Assembly: GCA_017428025.1 (NCBI GenBank)
Contig: JAFRRO010000049.1
Location: 82,152-146,151, forward strand
DNA length: 64,000 bases
Reading direction: 5' to 3'
Origin: Clostridia bacterium
GTDB lineage: Bacteria; Bacillota; Clostridia; Christensenellales; CAG-138
A program made the position numbers and the translations under genes. Of the stretch, positions 53,093 to 60,205 are shown piece by piece (within the stretch, counting starts at the first letter, position 1; every line of letters starts with the position of its first letter). The notes beneath the pieces are model-generated. The model was not told where the DNA came from and did not search any database. It was given only the letters and a program-made list of their open reading frames with translations.

Positions 53093-53291
53093 CGTATACC
53101 CCCGCAGTTACAGGAAGTTCCACTACTTCTCCGATTTCGTGATATTCTTTCGGATTTCTCTCGGAAACCCGAATGACGTGCCCATCACAGTTGACGGAGT
53201 ATTTGACCGTTTCGTACTTGCCGTTTTCACTGTTCTTCGTTTCCTTGTAACGTCCGATAATTGTACCGAACAGATAAAGACCATTTTTCAT
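53037..53291 (-). CDS. element-borne small beta-rich protein
   Basis: An 84-residue product, KNGLYLFGTIIGRYKETKNSENGKYETVKYSVNCDGHVIRVSERN then a GEVVELPVTAGVYDGHLYFKI end. The alternation of hydrophobic and polar residues suggests five strands, as in small OB-fold nucleic-acid-binding proteins of phages and plasmids; I cannot assign a family. Its ATG overlaps the transposase stop (ATGA), so it is translated with the transposase. IS110 elements normally carry no such gene. Confidence 0.6.
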   Translation of the reverse strand: MKNGLYLFGTIIGRYKETKNSENGKYETVKYSVNCDGHVIRVSERNPKEYHEIGEVVELPVTAGVYDGHLYFKIRNAENSGSNF

Positions 53292-54733
53292 TTGATTTCA
53301 CCATCCCATTCTTTCATTCTTTGGTCTATGTTATTGCAAAGTTCCATCGTGATTTGATAGAACGTTTTGCCGAGTCCCGGTAGTTTCATCAGCCACCCGT
53401 CCTTAACGCCGTTATATAGCTGTTGTAAGCTTGAAATTCCCGATTCGTCAATGATCTTTCGATATCTGCCAAGGCGTGGCTCAAGATGATAGCATATTTC
53501 AAGCGCAAGCTCGGGTATCTCGGGTCTTTCATAAAACCGGTATTGGTCATATGAGAATTTCTCTGCCCTTCGCGTAACGTAAAAGAGCGCGACACACACC
53601 CTTCGGGCAACTGCATTTGCTGCTTTCTTCCAACTTCCACTACGACTGTAAATTTCATAGCCCCACTGTCCATAGAAATCTCCTTTCTTCCGCATGACAC
53701 TACCGCCCGCAGACAATAAAACTCTGTGTAATTCCTTTCGTCCGCCGCGCTTGACTGTCGAGGTTACTTTACCCGCACTGATTTTAAGAGACGGATCAAG
53801 TCCGCAGTATGCGGCTATTGCCTTTTTATTCGGAAAACGCATGATGTCGACGATGTAAACAAGCCACATTATAGCAGTCCACCGTCCGACGCCCGGGACG
53901 GATTCGAGATACTCCATCATTTCTTTTCCGGGTATCTTTCCGCGTTCCGTGTTCCATTCGAGTTGGCAGATACGATTATATATCGTTTTTTCCATCTCTG
54001 CGATTTGTATGTCATAACTGTCGAATTGTAAAGCGAGATTTTTCAGTATGATCCTCGCATACTCCGGCAGGGGTTTTCCTATGTTTGTTTCACCTTCAAG
54101 GACAGAACCTTCGCACAATCTGTCCGTATATGAACGGTTCGTTTTATCGGACAGCACATTTCCGTTTTGTCCGTATGTGAATCCGAAACGCAAAAGGTAG
54201 TTATTGGCTCTGTTTCCGGTATTCGTGCGTAAAGCCTGCATTTTGATACGTTCATTCACCATCACGCGAAGTTCGCAAACTTCATCTGAATACTGAAAAC
54301 TTTCGGGCCATAAGCCGGTCATGTTTTGATAGCATAGCAATTTTGCGTCGAGTGCGTCAGTCTTTCGACGGCTCGGGGACGCAAGCAAGGGATTGATTAC
54401 GCTCGGTGTACCGCCGAGAGCCTTCAAAACGGGAAAATGATAGCAACCGGTACTTTCGATTGTATAGTGAAATTCCGAAATATCGGCTTCCGATATTGCC
54501 GGTATAGGCTTGCTTTTCAGCACATCCACAGCCCAAACTTTGGCGGCAAGCAACTGATTCCATGTCGTGCCGAACGGATGTTCGTACTTTTTTACCGAGG
54601 CATTTTCATGTACCATAACGCATACATGAATGAATTTGCTGTGTGTGTCGATTCCGATACCATATGAGCGCAAGGTTTGCACGTCAATACCATCATCAAG
54701 CACAACTTTGTCCAGATCGTCAAGGGATTTCAT
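53288..54733 (-). CDS. IS110 family transposase (DEDD recombinase)
   Basis: A 481-residue recombinase. The N-terminal DEDD RuvC-like domain has SYGIGIDTHSKFIHVCVMV (first Asp), FHYTIESTGCYHFPVL (Glu) and RRKTDALDAKLLCY (the DALDA pair); the C-terminal Transposase_20 domain has LESVPGVGRWTAIMWLVYI, AAYCGLDPSLKISAGKV and the conserved serine region RKELHRVLLSAGGSVM. It is longer than many IS110 transposases (about 300-460). ATG 54733 was chosen because AAAGGA lies 7 nt upstream; the longer frame has no support. It would act with an RNA from its 5' region. Confidence 0.95.
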   Translation of the reverse strand: MKSLDDLDKVVLDDGIDVQTLRSYGIGIDTHSKFIHVCVMVHENASVKKYEHPFGTTWNQLLAAKVWAVDVLKSKPIPAISEADISEFHYTIESTGCYHFPVLKALGGTPSVINPLLASPSRRKTDALDAKLLCYQNMTGLWPESFQYSDEVCELRVMVNERIKMQALRTNTGNRANNYLLRFGFTYGQNGNVLSDKTNRSYTDRLCEGSVLEGETNIGKPLPEYARIILKNLALQFDSYDIQIAEMEKTIYNRICQLEWNTERGKIPGKEMMEYLESVPGVGRWTAIMWLVYIVDIMRFPNKKAIAAYCGLDPSLKISAGKVTSTVKRGGRKELHRVLLSAGGSVMRKKGDFYGQWGYEIYSRSGSWKKAANAVARRVCVALFYVTRRAEKFSYDQYRFYERPEIPELALEICYHLEPRLGRYRKIIDESGISSLQQLYNGVKDGWLMKLPGLGKTFYQITMELCNNIDQRMKEWDGEIK

Positions 54734-54744
54734 ACTGTTCCTTT

Positions 54745-54900
54745 CTGCTTTTTCCCATAAAGTGGGGATGGGAAAAACAACTCTAATGACCGTCCTCATA
54801 GGGCACATGTGACAATCGTATCATCCCCGGGGCGAAACCTGATCGAGAATCCTCACGGGACTATTGAATAGGACTGCCTCTGTATCGAACGATTTACAAA
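54745..54900 (-). ncRNA. candidate bridge RNA of the IS110 element
   Basis: The 430 nt between the transposase start and the right end hold no gene. In transcript orientation, UCGAUCAGGU (54846-54837) pairs over 10 nt, with one G-T wobble, with the target strand ACCTGATTGA at 52639-52630 across the CT core. GUCACAU (54813-54807) matches the distal end GTCACCT (52642-52636) with one mismatch. UCAUUAG (54789-54783) pairs exactly with CTAATGA (55167-55161), core plus proximal end. The order target guide, then donor guides, 5' of the transposase, is that of known IS110 bridge RNAs. A left target guide was not found. Limits are approximate. Confidence 0.5.
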
Positions 54901-55111
54901 GTACACATTTCGTTCGATGCGTTTATGATACATATAAAAATCGGTATTATGTTTGATGTGGATATACGGTATATCTACAAAATATTTTGAAAAAAAATAT
55001 ACGAACATATGTTCGCATTTAACTATCTTTAAACTCAATCATAATTTCCCATAGCATATTAGACATAAATGCGAAGCATAAAAAACGCGCCCGCACGGGC
55101 GCAAAGTCAAC

Positions 55112-55132
55112 TTTGGGGGGGCTTTTTTTGCC
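55112..55132 (-). repeat. right copy of 21-bp inverted repeat
   Basis: Exact reverse complement of 52743-52763. Just to its left, GCGCCCG/CGGGCGC (55087-55093 / 55096-55102) forms a GC-rich stem. Confidence 0.97.
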
Positions 55133-55137
55133 GCCAT

Positions 55138-55164
55138 CGGCGGCATTTACCTATATGATCTCAT
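55138..55164 (-). repeat. right copy of 27-bp inverted repeat
   Basis: Exact reverse complement of 52668-52694. Its inner end also forms a short GCCGCC-atc-GGCGGC hairpin (55130-55144). Confidence 0.97.
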
Positions 55165-55165
55165 T

Positions 55166-55170
55166 AGGTG
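55166..55170 (+). repeat. right direct repeat AGGTG flanking the IS110 element
   Basis: Second copy of the 5-bp repeat at 52636-52640. Confidence 0.85.
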
Positions 55171-55529
55171 TTCTCTTCTGTAAATACGGATGCCGTTCCG
55201 CTGTACGAAGGAAACTGGGAAGCGCCGGAAATCGACGTACGGCAATTCGGCGAACACTTCTCGTTTTTGATGGACGAAACCGTTCCGAGCTGTCGCCTCC
55301 TCGATCAACCGTATCGAAACGCAGACCGTTCGACCTTCCAGTACTACATCATCGACGGCTTTATTGTATCGGACAATTTAGTGATCGAAACCGTCGAGGC
55401 GCAGGACATCGGGTTCGTTTATGCGGATCACAATCCGGTTGTTTTGAAGGTAACGGTGCGATAAGCGGATTCGTTGACAAGCATCCCGGAATCCTGTATG
55501 ATATCTCTTGCACGAAACGAGGTGAAGAC

Positions 55530-56387
55530 ATGTACGATCCGAAAACGAATCGCTATCCGTATCCGGAGATCACGGACCGGCATTATCTGAAGGTTCACAA
55601 GAACCGCGGAATCGTATTTGACACCAAATATCCGTACTTCGACCGCAGTGCCTGGTTCCGTTTCAAACAGAAAGCAACGCGGGTTCTTTTGAACGTTCTG
55701 GTGTTTCCGCTTGCAACGATCCGACTCGGCTTGAAGATCGAAGGACGCGAGAATCTCAAAAAGCATCGTGAAACGATCGAGAAAGGTATCGTTTCCTGTT
55801 GCAACCATGTACATTTGTGGGATTTCATATGTGTGATGAAGGCGGTACGTCCGTATCGACCGAACGTGCTGGTCTGGGCGCCGAACATCAACGGCGAGAA
55901 CGGAACCATCATCCGTCTGGTCGGCGGCATTCCGGTTCCGGATACCGATCTTGCAGCAACGAAGACGTACTTCAAAGCGGTGACGGAGCATATCGAAAAC
56001 GGCGGATGGCTGCACATCTATGCGGAAGGCAGCATGTGGGAGTTCTATGCACCGATCCGTCCGTTCAAAGCCGGAACCGCGCGCATCGCATGTGAAGGAA
56101 ACCGTCCGGTGCTTCCGCTCGGGTTTTCCTATCGCGAACCGAACTGGATCCGAAAGCACATCTTCCGGCAGATTGCCTGCTTTACGCTTCGAATCGGAGA
56201 GCCCGTCTTTGCAAACGAGAACCTTTCCAGAAAGGAGCAATGCAACGATCTGACGATCCGGTGCCACGAAGCGGTCTGCCGTCTTGCCAGAATCGATCCG
56301 AAGGAAAACCTGTATCCGCCGGTGTTTGCGGACACGAAACGAATTGACTACTATACGACCGAATACGGAATCGGATATCGGGATTAG
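55530..56387 (+). CDS. 1-acyl-glycerol-3-phosphate acyltransferase (PlsC-like)
   Basis: A 285-residue LPLAT-family enzyme that would acylate lysophosphatidic acid or a similar lipid at the membrane. The catalytic HX4D motif is in SCCNHVHLWDF near residue 92, followed by the substrate motifs GGIPVPD near residue 132, and YAEGSMWEF near residue 164 (EGS), then RPVLPLGFSYREP. A hydrophobic segment near residues 53-70 may anchor it. GAGGTG precedes ATG 55530. It begins 65 nt after the end of the interrupted phosphatase gene and heads a five-gene stretch on the plus strand. Confidence 0.88.
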   Translation: MYDPKTNRYPYPEITDRHYLKVHKNRGIVFDTKYPYFDRSAWFRFKQKATRVLLNVLVFPLATIRLGLKIEGRENLKKHRETIEKGIVSCCNHVHLWDFICVMKAVRPYRPNVLVWAPNINGENGTIIRLVGGIPVPDTDLAATKTYFKAVTEHIENGGWLHIYAEGSMWEFYAPIRPFKAGTARIACEGNRPVLPLGFSYREPNWIRKHIFRQIACFTLRIGEPVFANENLSRKEQCNDLTIRCHEAVCRLARIDPKENLYPPVFADTKRIDYYTTEYGIGYRD

Positions 56388-56399
56388 AAAGGAAAAACC

Positions 56400-56711
56400 A
56401 TGAAGCAGACTGACCGAATCAAAGCGATGGAGCGCTGCCTTGATGCTGCAGAAGAAGCTGTAAAACAGCTTTCGGACGCGCTCGAATGCTACGAACAGAA
56501 CCAAAAATCGATCAAAAAACTGTTCGACTACTACGGCAGCACACTCTGGATGAAGGACTTCGAGGACGACGAAGCGGGCAAGCTCCCTGCTGACCTCAAA
56601 CGCGGCGTTCTTTCGGAGGATACCGTGTACAACCTGATTACGGATCATCACGAACTGGTGGTCCGAATGGCAAACATCATTACAAAAGCGATTGAAGGAC
56701 AGATGCTGTAA
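56400..56711 (+). CDS. DUF4298 family protein
   Basis: A 103-residue all-helical, probably coiled-coil, cytoplasmic protein: RIKAMERCLDAAEEAVKQLSDALECYEQNQKSIKKLFDYYGSTLWMKDFEDDEAGKLP, then LKRGVLSEDTVYNLITDHHELV. The YYGSxxWxxDxExDExGxLPxDLKRGVLSED pattern is typical of DUF4298, a small family of unknown function. AAAGGA precedes the ATG. Its stop overlaps the next GNAT gene by one nucleotide. Confidence 0.85.
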   Translation: MKQTDRIKAMERCLDAAEEAVKQLSDALECYEQNQKSIKKLFDYYGSTLWMKDFEDDEAGKLPADLKRGVLSEDTVYNLITDHHELVVRMANIITKAIEGQML

Positions 56712-57478
56712 TGAAAACGATTGAATCGGATCGTCTGATTCTGCGCGCATGGACGCCGGACGACGCCGAAGACATGTACGATTATGCGAAATCGCCCTTG
56801 GTCGGTCCGGCAGCCTCCTGGAAGCCGCACGAATCGATCGAGGAAACGAAAGCATATCTTGCGCAGACGATACAGGATGACGACACCTGGGCAATCGAAC
56901 TGAAAGACGAACACAAAGTGATCGGTTCGATCGGTTTGCACGAAACTGCCGTCGACAGTGTCAGGGAGCTTGGGTATGTGCTGCATCCAAACTATTGGGG
57001 CAACGGCTATATGACCGAAGCGGTGAAAGCCGCGCTTCGCTTTGCGTTCGAGGATCTGCAGCTCATTGCTGTGCGTGTCTGTCATAACGTCAACAACGCG
57101 CGTTCGCGCAACGTGATCCAAAGATGCGGCTTTCGGTATGACGGTACGCTTAGAAGAGACCGGCAGTGCTATGACGGAACCGTTCGCGACACCTGTTACT
57201 ACTCGATGACGCGGGAGGAATGGGAGAGCGGCTCAAGCGAAAAGCCCGCATACGCCTTTGTGCAGAACCGTGCATGCACATACTTTCCGTGCCATCGCAC
57301 GAACGATCCGGAGCATTTCAACTGTCTGTTCTGCTACTGCCCGCTGTACCGCATGGAGAACTGCGGCGGAAATCCCTCGTATCTGTCGAACGGGATCAAG
57401 GACTGCAGCAACTGTACCGTTCCGCACTTTCATTATGCGCATGTAATCAAAAAGCTGACGGAAGGAGCGAACAAATGA
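56711..57478 (+). CDS. GNAT acetyltransferase fused to a Cys-rich small domain
   Basis: The 255-residue product joins a RimJ/RimL-type GNAT domain (residues 1-175; SDRLILRAWTPDDAEDMYDYA, LHPNYWGNGYMTEAVKAAL, NVNNARSRNVIQRCGF) to a C-terminal Cys-rich domain of about 70 residues of the PF04071 type: CTYFPCHRTNDPEHFNCLFC followed by YCPLYRMENCGGNP and GIKDCSNCTVPH. The eight or so cysteines and histidines suggest a metal or cluster site. The domain is usually free-standing, so this fusion is unusual. The stop overlaps the next ATG. Confidence 0.86.
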   Translation: MKTIESDRLILRAWTPDDAEDMYDYAKSPLVGPAASWKPHESIEETKAYLAQTIQDDDTWAIELKDEHKVIGSIGLHETAVDSVRELGYVLHPNYWGNGYMTEAVKAALRFAFEDLQLIAVRVCHNVNNARSRNVIQRCGFRYDGTLRRDRQCYDGTVRDTCYYSMTREEWESGSSEKPAYAFVQNRACTYFPCHRTNDPEHFNCLFCYCPLYRMENCGGNPSYLSNGIKDCSNCTVPHFHYAHVIKKLTEGANK

Positions 57479-58266
57479 TCTGGGCTTGCATCGTCGTCGG
57501 CGTTCTGCTGTTGCTGTATCTGCTGTTCTTTCTTGAAAACCGCAGATTTGCAACAACGTTTACGACGTACGAAAGCAAGAAGATCGAAACACCGTTTCGC
57601 ATTGTGCAGGTCAGCGATCTGCACGATCGCAGCTTCGGCAAGGAGCAGGTCGATCTGATGTATGCGATCCGTCAGGCAAAACCGGATTGCATCGTCATTA
57701 CGGGCGATCTGTTCAACCGGCACAATCCGTATGCGTATCACAACGCGTTCGTCTTTGCAAAGAAAGTAAAGAGCGTTGCGCCGACCTATTTCATTGAAGG
57801 GAACCACGAATTCTCGCTCAAACAGACGGGGGAGCGGTTCATGGAACAAGTCGCAGAGGAAGGAATCTGCGTACTACGCGATGCGTTTACGGAACTTCCG
57901 CAATGCAGACTGATCGGTTTACGGCAGCGCGCGCCCGCAGAAACCCTATCCGCTATGCTCGCGGACGATCGACTCAATGTGGTGCTTGCGCACCGGCCGG
58001 AGCGGTTTGCGATCTACGCGCAAACGCAGGCGGACGTCATGCTGTCCGGTCATGCACACGGCGGACAGATCAGATTCGGTCACAGAGGCGTATACGCGCC
58101 GCAGCAGGGGTTCTTTCCGAAGTATACCGAGGGTTGGTACCGGATCGGAAACAGCAGTATGTACGTATCCCGCGGGCTGGGCAATACAATCGCTTTCCCG
58201 CGCGTATTCAACACACCGGAACTGAACGTCATCGATTTTCTTCCGGTTCAATCAAAGGAGGACTGA
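57475..58266 (+). CDS. membrane-anchored metallophosphoesterase (YkuE-like)
   Basis: A 263-residue protein with an N-terminal transmembrane anchor (residues 3-22) and an intact calcineurin-like phosphoesterase domain: VSDLHDRSFG near residue 44, VITGDLFNRHNP near residue 76, IEGNHEFS near residue 107, VLAHRPERF near residue 164 and SGHAHGGQIRFG near residue 191 are the five metal-binding motifs. The domain probably faces the outside, where UDP-sugar or lipid phosphates are possible substrates. ATG 57475 overlaps the preceding stop. Confidence 0.9.
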   Translation: MIWACIVVGVLLLLYLLFFLENRRFATTFTTYESKKIETPFRIVQVSDLHDRSFGKEQVDLMYAIRQAKPDCIVITGDLFNRHNPYAYHNAFVFAKKVKSVAPTYFIEGNHEFSLKQTGERFMEQVAEEGICVLRDAFTELPQCRLIGLRQRAPAETLSAMLADDRLNVVLAHRPERFAIYAQTQADVMLSGHAHGGQIRFGHRGVYAPQQGFFPKYTEGWYRIGNSSMYVSRGLGNTIAFPRVFNTPELNVIDFLPVQSKED

Positions 58267-58269
58267 ATT

Positions 58270-59136
58270 ATGTTCGTTAAAGCAATCGAAGAGGTATCCG
58301 GCGCGGTCCGTCCGATGCATATCATTCGCAGAAGATTTTCCGACAATGCGATTCTGCCGGATATCGCGACGCTGTTTTTCGTCAACGAGCGCGGCTATGC
58401 GATCACAACGAAACGTGTCGCGACGATCCTGCAGGCTTCGAATGCCGTTGAGCAGCAATACCGTGCGTATCTGGACCGCAAAGCAAAGCTCTCACACGAT
58501 GAGAGCTACCGCTTTACGCTGAAAAGGCTCGAGAACGATATGAAACTCACCAAGGACAGCATCGTGCAGATTCGATTCGCTTTTATGGGCTGTGCAAGCG
58601 GCACGGTTCGCGTCGAGTGCAAGCCGCATCCGAAATACGATCTTGCACTGCTTCACTTTATGACGGACGAGCAGTTTCTCTATCATAAGTACGTCACATT
58701 TGCGGAAAACGTTCCGAAGCAGGGGCAGTCGGTCTGCAGGCTCGGTTTCCCGATCCCTGACTTCCACAATTTCAAGTTTGACGCCGAACAGGACGCCATC
58801 TCCTTTACGGACACGGGCAAGAACACGTCAGCTTTGTTTGCTTTGGACGGCATGGTGACGCGATATATTTCGGACGGCGAACGCGCGTTCGGTATCGAGA
58901 CGACAAACGCCGGACCGATCGGCATGAACGGCGCGCCGCTGTTCGATGTGAACGGACATGTCGTGGGAGTTCAAAGCGGCATCGGTCTGATGATGCTCGG
59001 AACGGATATCAAGATGGATCTGCCGAACCGGGAACCTTACGTGGATCACGGTTCGATGCACCTTGCCGTCAACACGCACCTAGATGTGATCAAGGATTTC
59101 CTACGCGCGCAAAACGTCATGTTCTATGAAGCATAA
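58270..59136 (+). CDS. trypsin-like protease fold, catalytic residues lost
   Basis: A 288-residue cytoplasmic-looking protein with a chymotrypsin/HtrA-like layout: LFFVNERGYAITTKRVA where the His motif should be, DLALLHF with a possible Asp near residue 127, and GPIGMNGAPLFDVNGHVVGVQSG where GNSGGP should be. The nucleophile Ser is Asn and the His is replaced by Lys/Arg, so proteolysis is unlikely. A helical insertion (residues 55-95) replaces part of the first barrel. It ends the plC-to-here gene run before a strong terminator. It may serve as a peptide-binding or scaffold protein. Confidence 0.7.
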   Translation: MFVKAIEEVSGAVRPMHIIRRRFSDNAILPDIATLFFVNERGYAITTKRVATILQASNAVEQQYRAYLDRKAKLSHDESYRFTLKRLENDMKLTKDSIVQIRFAFMGCASGTVRVECKPHPKYDLALLHFMTDEQFLYHKYVTFAENVPKQGQSVCRLGFPIPDFHNFKFDAEQDAISFTDTGKNTSALFALDGMVTRYISDGERAFGIETTNAGPIGMNGAPLFDVNGHVVGVQSGIGLMMLGTDIKMDLPNREPYVDHGSMHLAVNTHLDVIKDFLRAQNVMFYEA

Positions 59137-59141
59137 AGCAA

Positions 59142-59171
59142 AACCGCCCGAATCCGTCGGGCGGTTCTTTT
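59142..59171. terminator. bidirectional terminator
   Basis: AACCGCCCGA (59142-59151) pairs with TCGGGCGGTT (59157-59166) around a 5-nt loop. T-runs are present in both directions (TTCTTTTG on plus; TTTTGCTTT on minus), so it ends both the plus-strand genes and the minus-strand deoC operon. Confidence 0.92.
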
Positions 59172-59183
59172 GTTTATAAAGTG

Positions 59184-59828
59184 TTATCCCTCGATAATCT
59201 TCTTCGATGAGCTTGCGCCGATTCGCGACGCGCCTGCGGCGATCATTGCCTCCGCATCGGCTTTCGATCGGACGCCGCCGCTTGCCTTGACGCCCATATC
59301 CGGTCCGACGGTTTCGCGCATCAGTCTGACGTCGGCAACGGTAGCGCCGCCGGTCGAGAATCCGGTGCTGGTCTTGACAAAGTCCGCGCCGACCTCCTTT
59401 GCGATCTCGCACGCCTTGACCTTTTCTTCATCCGTCAGAAGGCAGGTTTCGATGATGACCTTCACAAGCGCACGGCCGTTTGCAGCGTTCACCACAGCGG
59501 CGATATCCTCTTTGACGACATCCCATTCCTTGCCTCTCGCCGCGCCGACATTGATGACCATGTCGACTTCCTTTGCGCCGTTTTTGATGGCTTCTTCGGT
59601 TTCGAACGCCTTGACGCTCGGGAACGTTGCGCCCAGAGGGAAGCCGATGACGCAGCACGGCTTGACGTCCGTATCTTTGAGCTGCTCGGCAACGAATCCG
59701 ATCCAGAACGGATTGACACAGACACTTGCGGTGCCGTAATGCTTGGCTTCTTCGCAGATGCGGAGAATGTCTTCACGCGTGGATTCCGGTTTCAAGAGCG
59801 TGTGGTCGATATACTTTGCAAGATTCAT
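59184..59828 (-). CDS. deoC: deoxyribose-phosphate aldolase
   Basis: Cleaves 2-deoxyribose-5-phosphate to glyceraldehyde-3-phosphate and acetaldehyde, in deoxynucleoside breakdown. The 214-residue class I aldolase starts [15 protein letters not shown], has [16 protein letters not shown] (near residue 88), the Schiff-base Lys in [18 protein letters not shown] near residue 148, and [34 protein letters not shown] lies 6 nt before ATG 59828. It is the last gene of the nadD/yqeK-rsfS-deoC operon; pyrimidine-salvage partner cdd is elsewhere in the window. Confidence 0.98.
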   Translation of the reverse strand: MNLAKYIDHTLLKPESTREDILRICEEAKHYGTASVCVNPFWIGFVAEQLKDTDVKPCCVIGFPLGATFPSVKAFETEEAIKNGAKEVDMVINVGAARGKEWDVVKEDIAAVVNAANGRALVKVIIETCLLTDEEKVKACEIAKEVGADFVKTSTGFSTGGATVADVRLMRETVGPDMGVKASGGVRSKADAEAMIAAGASRIGASSSKKIIEG

Positions 59829-59848
59829 AGAATACCTCCTGGAATGTA

Positions 59849-60205
59849 TTAGGATAAGGGGTAGCGAATCATATTGTCATCGCCTTCCCAAAGCCGTTCG
59901 ATGTTGTAATAGGCACGTTCCTCCGGATGGAAGATGTGCACGAGCGCAAAGCCGAAATCGAGAACCACCCAGCGCGCATCTTCGTAGCCTTCCTTGCGCC
60001 GGATCGTCAGTCCCATTTCTTCGGCTTTTTCTTCCAATGCATCGCACAGAGCACGAACCTGCGTTACGGAGTTGCCGCTTGCAACGACAAACCAGTCCGC
60101 AATGATCGTCTTATCGCCGATGTGCAGCGCAAGGATGTCGATCGCTTTCTTTTCATATAAAAGCGCACAGATTGCAAGCGCTTCTTTTTCGCCGTAGCGT
60201 TCCAT
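59849..60205 (-). CDS. rsfS: ribosome silencing factor RsfS
   Basis: RsfS (YbeB/Iojap family) binds ribosomal protein L14 on free 50S subunits and blocks subunit joining under starvation. The 118-residue product has [49 protein letters not shown] and the family signature [38 protein letters not shown]. The start is ATG 60205, with GGGAGG 7 nt upstream; it overlaps the preceding stop as TGATG. It always follows nadD/yqeK in Bacillota, as here. Confidence 0.96.
   Translation of the reverse strand: MERYGEKEALAICALLYEKKAIDILALHIGDKTIIADWFVVASGNSVTQVRALCDALEEKAEEMGLTIRRKEGYEDARWVVLDFGFALVHIFHPEERAYYNIERLWEGDDNMIRYPLS

Larger units (their letters stand above)
52636..55170 (-). mobile_element. IS110-family element with two accessory genes
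   Basis: Flanked by the 5-bp direct repeat AGGTG (52636-52640 and 55166-55170; CACCT in transposase orientation, ending in a CT core as used by IS110 recombinases). The element is 2530 bp per repeat unit. It carries, on the minus strand, a DEDD transposase, an 84-residue protein and a 94-residue winged-helix-like protein in overlapping order. Unlike ordinary IS110 elements it has a 27-bp perfect inverted repeat (52668-52694 / 55138-55164) and a 21-bp perfect one (52743-52763 / 55112-55132). A 7-bp hairpin lies at its left tip (52644-52661). Confidence 0.9.
51855..55464 (+). pseudogene. endonuclease/exonuclease/phosphatase gene split by an IS110 element
   Basis: The 5' part (51855-52640, 262 codons) encodes a membrane-anchored EEP-family protein: anchor at residues 9-36, then VMTWNIGYGALG, the metal-binding Glu in LLLQETDRG, VIVNLHLEAYDEG and AGGDFNQV. 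It then runs into the element and stops at 52,685 after foreign residues. The 3' part (55171-55464) supplies FSSVNTDAVPLYEG, RLLDQPYRNADRSTFQYYIIDGFIVS and the catalytic YADHNPV. Joining 52,640 to 55,171 gives one open frame of 359 residues. The N-terminal fragment lacks the catalytic His, so it should be inactive. Confidence 0.92.

Noticed and set aside
54872..54880. GGCAGUCCU as left target guide of the bridge RNA.
   Set aside because: Only the final CCU and two other bases agree with the left target, no better than chance.
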